Assembly: GCA_050050115.1 (NCBI GenBank)
Contig: JASFUX010000024.1
Span: forward strand, 1-20,056
Source of the DNA: JASFUX01 sp050050115
Lineage (GTDB): Bacteria; Pseudomonadota; Alphaproteobacteria; Caulobacterales; Maricaulaceae
Reading direction: 5' to 3'
DNA: 20,056 nt
The notes under the pieces were generated by a model. That model searched no databases. It saw nothing but the letters and a program-made list of their open reading frames with translations, and was not told where the DNA came from. Numbering within the stretch: position 1 is the stretch's first letter; every line of letters begins with the position of its first letter. Below are positions 15,003 to 20,056 of the stretch, piece after piece. The position numbers were made by a program, and so were the translations under genes.

Positions 15003-15266
15003 ATGAGCGCTGTCGTGCGCCTGCCGGACATGCGTCGCGCGAACTCGTTGGACGGCGGCGAGGCGGCCCAACCCGGGGCCGAGCCCAAGGCTAGGCGCAG
15101 CCTCAACGCGGCCGCCGCCCGCGCGGTGGTGGTCGACTGGCTCGACACCCAGGCGCGGGTGGTCGAGCACATGCGCGACCTGCTGCTGGCCGAGGGCGAG
15201 GACGCCGAGCTGATCGCCGCGCTCGACGCCCACGCCGCGTTCCTGGGCGCGGCGGCGCGCCGCTGA
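15003..15266 (+). CDS. Small protein of unknown function (87 aa)
   Basis: An 87-aa, Ala-rich protein: a basic, disordered-looking N-terminus (MSAVVRLPDMRRANSLDGGE) and a helical second half (AARAVVVDWLDTQARVVEHM, then LLLAEGEDAELIAALDAHAA). No signal peptide or membrane span. I do not recognise it. I chose ATG 15003, with GAAGGGA upstream at about ten bases; an ATG at 14982 is in frame and would overlap that site. Codon use is GC3-rich like the core genes here, supporting a real gene. It is directly followed by two strong hairpins, so those may be its terminator or an RNA processed from its 3' end. Confidence 0.7.
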   Translation: MSAVVRLPDMRRANSLDGGEAAQPGAEPKARRSLNAAAARAVVVDWLDTQARVVEHMRDLLLAEGEDAELIAALDAHAAFLGAAARR

Positions 15267-15286
15267 CGCCCTGCCACGAAACTACC

Positions 15287-15369
15287 GTCCGGGCGCCTCC
15301 TCCCATCTTGCGCCCGGACGCGCGAGCCGGCTGCGCGCCCATACGCCTCGGATGCGCAGCCGGCTCTTT
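15287..15369 (+). ncRNA. Candidate small RNA with CUCCUCCC loop (cuckoo/CcsR-like)
   Basis: Two perfect hairpins lie head to tail. The first has a 10-bp stem (15287-15296 with 15310-15319) and a 13-base loop that begins with exactly CUCCUCCC (15297-15304), complementary to the Shine-Dalgarno sequence. The second has a 12-bp stem (15325-15336 with 15354-15365), a 17-base loop and a short CTTT behind it, so it may be the terminator. Alphaproteobacterial 'cuckoo' RNAs (CcsR in Rhodobacter and relatives) are known for exposing this same octamer in hairpin loops and often arise from the 3' end of a small-protein mRNA, as would be the case here. The plain alternative is a double terminator of the 87-aa gene. 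No independent promoter is evident. Confidence 0.55.
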
Positions 15370-15481
15370 GCATCCTTAAGGCGTGGTCGGATGAGCGCCG
15401 CCAAGCCCGCTTCGGAGCGAATTCAACTCGATCGGAAAATGCGCTAGCATTCCGCATCGGCTTTTTCGGGGGAGGCGGGGC

Positions 15482-15802
15482 ATGCCGGTTGTCGAATATG
15501 CGGAAATGAACGCGGCCAATCTGGTCGGTTGGATTCTGGTCGCCACGGTTGCGGGGATCGCGGCGCGGCGGATCGTGCAGGGCAAGGCGATCCTGGGCCT
15601 CTGGGGCGACATGGCGATCGGGCTTCTGGGCGCCTTCGCGCTCGGCTGGGCATTGAAGCGCTTCGGCTTTGATCTGTCTCAAACCATGCTTGAAGCGGCG
15701 CCCGGGATCACCTCGTCCGGGGCGATCTGGCTCGACGTCCTGGCGGTCGCTTTCGTCGGCGCGCTGGTGCTGCGGATCCTGTTGCGCATCGCTAAGCAGT
15801 AG
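15482..15802 (+). CDS. GlsB/YeaQ/YmgE-type small membrane protein
   Basis: A 106-aa integral membrane protein. Three hydrophobic segments: about residues 11-29 (ANLVGWILVATVAGIAARRI), 42-60 (GDMAIGLLGAFALGWALKRF) and 82-104 (AIWLDVLAVAFVGALVLRIL). The central GDMAIGLLGAFALGW after a GKAILGLWG turn fits the 'transglycosylase-associated'/GlsB family (usual core G-D-I-x-x-G-x-x-G-A-F). Family members are often stress-induced, but the biochemical function is unclear. GGGGGAGG six bases before the ATG is a strong ribosome site. It precedes the SRP RNA promoter on the same strand. Confidence 0.8.
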   Translation: MPVVEYAEMNAANLVGWILVATVAGIAARRIVQGKAILGLWGDMAIGLLGAFALGWALKRFGFDLSQTMLEAAPGITSSGAIWLDVLAVAFVGALVLRILLRIAKQ

Positions 15803-15811
15803 GGCGCCGCC

Positions 15812-15841
15812 TTGCCTCGCCGCGCCCTCGGCGTGCTATAG
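15812..15841 (+). promoter_or_regulatory. Promoter of the SRP RNA gene
   Basis: TTGCCT (15812-15817), 18 bases, CTATAG (15836-15841). The predicted start falls about seven bases after the -10, at 15848-15849, exactly where the SRP RNA 5' strand begins. The agreement of promoter and RNA end supports both calls. Confidence 0.75.
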
Positions 15842-15848
15842 AGGCCTT

Positions 15849-15944
15849 GGAAGGCCGGCGGCGGGCGCGGCCCTCGCCAACCCGGTCAGGTCCGGAAGGA
15901 AGCAGCCGTAACGAGTTTCGCTGCGGGTCGCCGTTCGGTCTTCC
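15849..15944 (+). ncRNA. ffs: Signal recognition particle RNA, small bacterial type (4.5S)
   Basis: The SRP RNA scaffolds Ffh and its receptor FtsY for co-translational targeting to the membrane. The conserved domain IV core is present: GTCAGGTCCGGAAGGAAGCA followed by GCCGTAAC, with the GGAA tetraloop and the asymmetric and symmetric internal loops that bind Ffh. The ends pair: GGAAGGCCGGCGGCG at 15849-15863 with CGCCGTTCGGTCTTCC at 15929-15944, allowing G-U pairs, so the RNA is about 96 nt, a normal size for the small type. A good promoter sits upstream. No T-rich terminator is seen before the next gene's start 31 bases later. The call is very secure; the exact ends are accurate to a few bases. 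Confidence 0.95.
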
Positions 15945-15975
15945 ACCTCTCATGCCGATGCAGGAGACCCGACCC

Positions 15976-17289
15976 ATGCGCCGCACTCAGCTGCTCGCCG
16001 CAGTCTGCCTTTTCGCCGCGCCGCTCGCGCCCGCCGCCGCGCAAGATGATCTGACGGCCGCCGTCGCCGCGGACTACGAGGCGAACCTCGAAGAGCTGTT
16101 CCTGCATTTTCACGCCAACCCGGAACTCTCCTTCCAGGAGCACGCGACCGCTGCGCGCCTCGCGCAGGAGCTGCGCGACCTCGGCTACGAGGTGACCGAA
16201 GGCGTCGGGGGCACGGGTCTCGTCTCGGTGCTCGAGAACGGGGACGGGCCCACGGTGCTGATCCGCGCCGACATGGACGGGCTGCCGGTCGAGGAGCTAT
16301 CGGGGCTGCCCTACGCGTCGACCGCGCGCCAGCCCGACATCGACGGGATCGAGCGGCCGGTGATGCACGCTTGCGGACACGACGTGCACATCACGTCGCT
16401 GATCGGCACGGCGCGCCAGCTGATGGCGCGGCGCGAGGACTGGTCCGGCACGCTGGTGCTGATCGCTCAGCCTGCGGAGGAACGCGGCGGCGGCGCCCAT
16501 GCGATGATCGAGGACGGGCTCTACGAGCGCTTTCCCCAGCCCGACTACGCGGTCGCCTTCCACGTCTCGAGCCAGAGCGAGGCCGGCAAGATCCAGATCA
16601 GCGGCGGGCTGGTCTATTCCAGCGTCGACAGCGTCGACATCACCGTGCGCGGCGTCGGCACGCACGGCGCCTCGCCGCACAAGGGCCTCGACCCGGTGCT
16701 GATTGCCTCGGAGATCGTCGTCGCGCTGCAGACCGTGGTCAGCCGCTCGATCGATCCGCTCCAGCCCGGCGTCATCACCGTCGGCTCGATCCACGGCGGC
16801 TCGGTGCACAACGTGATCTCCGATCACGTCGACATGCAGCTGACCGTGCGCGCCAACGACCTTGAGGTGCGCGAGCAGCTTCTCGACGGCATCGACCGGG
16901 TGTCCGAGAACGTCGCGCGCGCGATGGGCGTGCCCGACGACCTGTTGCCGATCGTCACCCGGCGCGAGATCCGCACGCCGGCGACCTTCAACGACGACGA
17001 GGCCGCCGCGCGCGTCGAGGCGGCGTTCATCAACGCCTTCGGCGAAGACCGGCTGACCTATCAGCCGCGCGAGGGCATGGGCGGGGAGGACTTCGCCTAC
17101 CTCGCCGCACCCGAGCAGCCTGAGGTCAAAGGCGTCTACTTCTCGGTGGGCGGCACCCCGGCCGAGAACCTCGAGACGGCGCCGGCGCACCACTCGGCGT
17201 TGTTTCAGATCGTCCCGGAGCCGGCGGTGACCACGGGCGTTGAAGCCACTGTTGTGGCGGCGCTGGAGCTGTTCCGCAGCGAGGAGTAG
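15976..17289 (+). CDS. Exported M20D family amidohydrolase/peptidase
   Basis: 437-aa zinc hydrolase of the M20D family (IAA-amino acid hydrolase, hippurate hydrolase and AmhX-like amidohydrolases), which cleave N-acyl amino acids or peptides. It has a cleavable signal peptide (RTQLLAAVCLFAAPLAPAAA, cut near AQ-DD), so it works in the periplasm. Metal and catalytic residues: HACGHDVH (Cys133, His135), PAEERGGGA (Glu168/Glu169), His196 in YAVAFHV, GGEDFAYL and a C-terminal HHS. A lid domain GVGTHGASPHKGLDPV is typical. AGGAG at 15962 precedes ATG 15976; ATGs at 15952 and 15958 are in frame but lack the signal-peptide fit. It follows the SRP RNA by 31 bases. The substrate is unknown; the glutathione and P1 genes nearby suggest peptide scavenging. 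Confidence 0.92.
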   Translation: MRRTQLLAAVCLFAAPLAPAAAQDDLTAAVAADYEANLEELFLHFHANPELSFQEHATAARLAQELRDLGYEVTEGVGGTGLVSVLENGDGPTVLIRADMDGLPVEELSGLPYASTARQPDIDGIERPVMHACGHDVHITSLIGTARQLMARREDWSGTLVLIAQPAEERGGGAHAMIEDGLYERFPQPDYAVAFHVSSQSEAGKIQISGGLVYSSVDSVDITVRGVGTHGASPHKGLDPVLIASEIVVALQTVVSRSIDPLQPGVITVGSIHGGSVHNVISDHVDMQLTVRANDLEVREQLLDGIDRVSENVARAMGVPDDLLPIVTRREIRTPATFNDDEAAARVEAAFINAFGEDRLTYQPREGMGGEDFAYLAAPEQPEVKGVYFSVGGTPAENLETAPAHHSALFQIVPEPAVTTGVEATVVAALELFRSEE

Positions 17290-17391
17290 AGCCGTCGCTC
17301 CCCAATTATTGCGACGTTGGCGCAACGCGGGCGGTCTATCGTTGTCCGCGCGCCCTTCTTTTGATCGCCCGCGCGCCTTAGAGTCCTTTCC

Positions 17392-19299
17392 ATGAGCGAC
17401 TCCGCCGACTCTCTCGGTCTCGATATCGGCGACGCCGGCGCCTATCAGGTGCTGGCGCGCAAGTATCGGCCGCAGACCTTCGTCGACCTGATCGGCCAGG
17501 AGGCGATGGTGCGCACTCTGACGAACGCGTTCGCCTCGGGGCGGATCGCGCACGCCTTCATGCTCACCGGCGTGCGCGGCGTCGGCAAAACGACGACGGC
17601 CCGGCTGCTCGCCCGCGCGCTCAACTACGAGCCGGCGGACTCGAAAGGTAAAAAGAAGGGCGAAGACGGTCCCTCCGTGAACCTCGATCCGCCAGGCGTG
17701 CACTGCGCGGCGATCGCCGCCTCGCGCCACACCGACGTCATGGAGATGGACGCCGCCTCGCGCACCGGGGTGGGGGACATCCGCGAGATCCTCGAGGGCG
17801 TCCGCTACGCCGCCCAGAGCGCCCGCTACAAAGTCTACATCATCGACGAAGTGCACATGCTCTCGACCGCGGCGTTCAACGCGCTGCTCAAGACCCTCGA
17901 AGAGCCGCCGAGCCACGTGAAGTTCATCTTCGCGACGACCGAGATCCGCAAGGTGCCGGTCACGGTGCTGTCGCGCTGTCAGCGGTTTGATCTAAAGCGC
18001 GTCGCGCCGGACGTGCTGCTGGACCACTTGAAGGGCATCTGCACGAAAGAGAAGGCCAAGGTCGACTCAGACGGGCTGAAGCTGATCGTCCGCGCTGCAG
18101 AAGGTTCGGTGCGCGACGCGCTGTCGCTGCTCGACCAGGCGATCGTGCAGAGCGCCGACGGCAAAGGCGCGGCGTCCGCCGAGATGGTGCGCGACATGCT
18201 GGGCCTCGCCGACCGGGCGCGCACGTTCGATCTCTTCGCCAAGGCGATCGAGGGCGACGGCGCGGGCGCGCTCGCGGAACTCGACGATCAGCACGCCGCC
18301 GGCGCCGATCCGATCGTGGTGATCCGTGACGTGATCGATCACTGTCATGACGTCACCCGCGCCAAGGTGCTGGGCGAGGCGGCCGACTTCGCCGACGCCG
18401 CCGACCACGTCGCCCGTGTGCGGGCCTTGGGCGAGAAGACTGCGATGGGTCATCTCTCCCGCGCCTGGCAGATGCTTCTGAAAGCCTACGAGGAAACGCG
18501 CGCGGCGCCCGATCCGCTGGCCGCCGCCGAGATGGCGCTTTTGCGCCTCGCCCACGCCGCCAGCCTGCCGTCGCCGGAGGAGGCCGCCAAGGCGCTCGCG
18601 GGGCAGCCCGTGTCGGGCGGTCAGGGCGGCGCTGCGCCTCAAAGCGATGCGTCATCCAGTGGTGCGCCGGCCGATGCGAGAGGTGCAAGCGCGGCGCCCG
18701 CGGCGCCCGATCGCCAGTCCGAGGACGAGCCGACCGCCCGCTTGCGCGCGGTGTCCGGCGGGCGGGACCGGATCGAGCCCGCTTCGGCGCCTGCGCCCGA
18801 AGATGCGCCCGAGCTTGATCCGGCGGACGATCCGACGATGGAGCCGGTCTACTACGGCGACGAGATGTCTTCGGGTCCGCGCACCTGGATGGAGATCATC
18901 GAGCTGGTCGGCGCCAATCGCGACCTGATCTTGAAGACCGACCTCGAGCGCGCCGCCCGGCCGGTGCGGGTCGAGCCCGGCCGCGTCGTCTTTCAGCCGA
19001 CCGACAAGGCGCCGCCCGATCTCGCCGCGTCGCTGTCGCGCGCGCTCTCGACGTGGACGGACCAGACCTGGTTCGTGAACGCCGACGAGAACGCCAAGGG
19101 CGGCGAAACGGTCGCCGAGGCCCGCGCACGCGAGCGCGCCGAGGCGCACGCGGCGGCGATGGCCGATCCTTTGGTCGCGCGCGCGATGAAGATCTGGCCC
19201 GGTGCGATGATCGCGGAGATCCGCCCCGTAGCTCCGCTTGAGGGCGAGCCGCCGCAGGAAGAGCCGGATCAATCCGGCGACAGCAAGGACGAGGACTGA
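17392..19299 (+). CDS. dnaX: DNA polymerase III subunits gamma/tau
   Basis: DnaX, 635 aa, the ATPase of the polymerase III clamp loader. N-terminal LARKYRPQTFVDLIGQEAMV, Walker A GVRGVGKT (60-67, Lys66), Walker B IIDEVHML (Asp152, Glu153), sensor 1 FATTEIRKVPVT, and SRC with Arg195, the arginine finger. Most DnaX proteins carry a four-cysteine zinc module after Walker A; here only one cysteine remains (Cys105 in GVHCAAIAASRH) and a Lys-rich stretch (SKGKKKGEDG) precedes it, which I recall as usual in alphaproteobacteria. After about residue 400 comes an Ala/Pro-rich linker and a tau-type C-terminal domain. I see no A-AAA-AAG slippery site in the linker, so a frameshifted gamma form is not apparent. 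It overlaps ybaB by one base (TGATG). Confidence 0.97.
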   Translation: MSDSADSLGLDIGDAGAYQVLARKYRPQTFVDLIGQEAMVRTLTNAFASGRIAHAFMLTGVRGVGKTTTARLLARALNYEPADSKGKKKGEDGPSVNLDPPGVHCAAIAASRHTDVMEMDAASRTGVGDIREILEGVRYAAQSARYKVYIIDEVHMLSTAAFNALLKTLEEPPSHVKFIFATTEIRKVPVTVLSRCQRFDLKRVAPDVLLDHLKGICTKEKAKVDSDGLKLIVRAAEGSVRDALSLLDQAIVQSADGKGAASAEMVRDMLGLADRARTFDLFAKAIEGDGAGALAELDDQHAAGADPIVVIRDVIDHCHDVTRAKVLGEAADFADAADHVARVRALGEKTAMGHLSRAWQMLLKAYEETRAAPDPLAAAEMALLRLAHAASLPSPEEAAKALAGQPVSGGQGGAAPQSDASSSGAPADARGASAAPAAPDRQSEDEPTARLRAVSGGRDRIEPASAPAPEDAPELDPADDPTMEPVYYGDEMSSGPRTWMEIIELVGANRDLILKTDLERAARPVRVEPGRVVFQPTDKAPPDLAASLSRALSTWTDQTWFVNADENAKGGETVAEARARERAEAHAAAMADPLVARAMKIWPGAMIAEIRPVAPLEGEPPQEEPDQSGDSKDED

Positions 19300-19628
19300 T
19301 GAAAGATCTCGCCGGCCTGGTGCAGCAAGCCCAGAAGATGCAGGCCGAGCTCAAGCGCGCCGAAGAAGAGCTTGAAGCGGCCGAGGTGGAAGGGGAGTCC
19401 GGCGCCGGCCTCGTCAAGGTGGTGCTGAGCGGCAAGGGCGCGACCAAGCGCGTCGCGATCGATCCGAGCCTGATGAAGCCCGAGGACGCGCCCGTGCTCG
19501 AAGACCTGCTGGTCGCCGCCTTGAACGACGCCAAGGCCAAGGCGGATGAACTCTCGGCCGAAACGATGAAGGACGCCGCGGGCGGGCTCGCCAGCATGCT
19601 CCCGCCGGGCTTCAAGCCGCCGTTCTGA
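19299..19628 (+). CDS. ybaB: Nucleoid-associated protein YbaB/EbfC family
   Basis: A 109-aa YbaB/EbfC protein; such dimeric proteins bind DNA and compact the nucleoid. It begins MKDLAGLVQQAQKMQAELKR, the typical helical N-terminus, continues with EVEGESGAGLVKVVLSGKGA and RVAIDPSLMKPED, and has the usual C-terminal AALNDAKAKADELSAETMKD helix. Its ATG overlaps the dnaX stop by one base, so translation is coupled; the dnaX-ybaB pairing is widely conserved. In many genomes recR comes next, but the following gene here is different. Confidence 0.96.
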   Translation: MKDLAGLVQQAQKMQAELKRAEEELEAAEVEGESGAGLVKVVLSGKGATKRVAIDPSLMKPEDAPVLEDLLVAALNDAKAKADELSAETMKDAAGGLASMLPPGFKPPF

Positions 19629-19727
19629 GGCGCGACGGGCCTTGCGCCCGCCCGGCTTCGTCCACACCTGCGCCATATTGACCAAAGAGCTTGGCGCCGA
19701 ACGCCGTCAACTGCCCGCTTGAACCCG

Positions 19728-20056
19728 ATGTCCGCTGAACAATCCCCGAGCCCGCAGAGCGGTTCGCCGCGCCGCTGGAATGTCGTCGTCCGCTGGGGCG
19801 CGATCGTCGCGTTCGGCAGCGCGACGCTGGCGCTTGGCGCAAACTTGAAGGAGGTCGGCGAGTTCTTCGTGCCTGACCGCACGCAGACGGCGGTCGAGGA
19901 GACCCGCGAAACGTTGGAGCTGACGAGCGCCAAAGTCGATGAGATTCTCCGTCTCGCGCGCGAGTCCGCGGCGATGTCCGGCTTCGAGCTTGAAGCGGAC
20001 GCCGAACGCGCCATCCGCGCCGCGATCGAAGCGATCCGCACCTCCGGCGACGAACG
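19728..20056 (+). CDS. Membrane-anchored coiled-coil protein, start only
   Basis: The frame opens at ATG 19728 and runs without a stop off the window end, so only about 109 residues are visible. A short Ser/Pro-rich tip is followed by one transmembrane helix (VRWGAIVAFGSATLALGANL, residues ~22-41), then a heptad-rich helical region (TAVEETRETLELTSAKVDEI, LARESAAMSGFELEADAERA). It is probably a type II membrane protein with a long coiled-coil or TPR-like part in the periplasm. I do not recognise it. It sits where recR often lies after dnaX-ybaB, but shows none of the RecR features. The ribosome site is weak and the start is tentative. Confidence 0.65.
   Translation, partial: MSAEQSPSPQSGSPRRWNVVVRWGAIVAFGSATLALGANLKEVGEFFVPDRTQTAVEETRETLELTSAKVDEILRLARESAAMSGFELEADAERAIRAAIEAIRTSGDE

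Noticed and set aside
15439..15466. Short stem ATGCG/CGCAT followed by CTTTTT before the GlsB-type gene
   Set aside because: The stem has only five pairs and three bases separate it from the T run; too weak for a terminator call, and it sits right at a ribosome site.
1..20056. CRISPR arrays, tRNA or rRNA genes, insertion sequences, toxin-antitoxin or phage-defence genes
   Set aside because: I saw no regularly spaced direct repeats, no tRNA or rRNA sequences, no transposase or integrase motifs and no known defence domains.

Overview
The window is high-GC DNA with dense genes, strong GC third-position bias and exported proteins with lipoboxes. It most likely comes from an alphaproteobacterium, possibly of the Hyphomonadales/Maricaulales/Caulobacterales group. 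Pointers to this are the rpmH-rnpA-yidC order, a DnaX of the alphaproteobacterial type that lacks the Cys4 zinc module, a small bacterial SRP RNA, a GlsB/YeaQ protein and a CaiB-type CoA transferase. The genus cannot be fixed from the sequence alone.

Layout. 1-1729 (minus): a translation and membrane-insertion operon, rpmH (GTG start), rnpA (start inside rpmH, another frame) and yidC (cut by the window edge); no yidD lies between rnpA and yidC. 2018-3496 (plus): an orphan membrane sensor histidine kinase. 3497-3800: an AT-richer gap that holds a candidate minus-strand small RNA (promoter-like boxes, a CU-rich hairpin loop and a strong intrinsic terminator). 3801-5000 (minus): a class III (CaiB/BaiF) CoA transferase. 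5278-9035 (plus): three exported proteins, two unknown and translationally coupled, then a von Willebrand factor A protein with four tandem sandwich-like repeats. 9041-9922 (minus): a lipoprotein resembling NTF2-like/DUF8021 proteins. 10123-11268 (plus): an exported helical-repeat protein with a TonB-like C-terminus and lower GC3 than its neighbours.

11358-14894: a peptide and glutathione catabolism block. On the minus strand are gamma-glutamylcyclotransferase and a lipoprotein-type gamma-glutamyltransferase; diverging from them, beyond a 110-bp palindromic element, is a NylC/DmpA-type P1 peptidase. An exported M20D amidohydrolase (15976-17289) fits the same peptide and amide scavenging theme. 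15003-15802: an 87-aa unknown protein, two very strong consecutive hairpins, the first with an exact CUCCUCCC loop (a candidate alphaproteobacterial 'cuckoo'/CcsR-like small RNA), then a GlsB-type membrane protein. 15812-15944: a clear promoter and the SRP RNA gene (ffs). 17392-19628: dnaX and ybaB/ebfC, overlapping by one base. The usual next gene, recR, is not there; the start of a membrane-anchored coiled-coil protein occupies the place and runs off the window.

Most of the window is core genome. The points that most deserve testing are the two candidate small RNAs with anti-Shine-Dalgarno-like loops, the palindromic element, the out-of-frame rpmH/rnpA overlap and the exported vWA-repeat operon.
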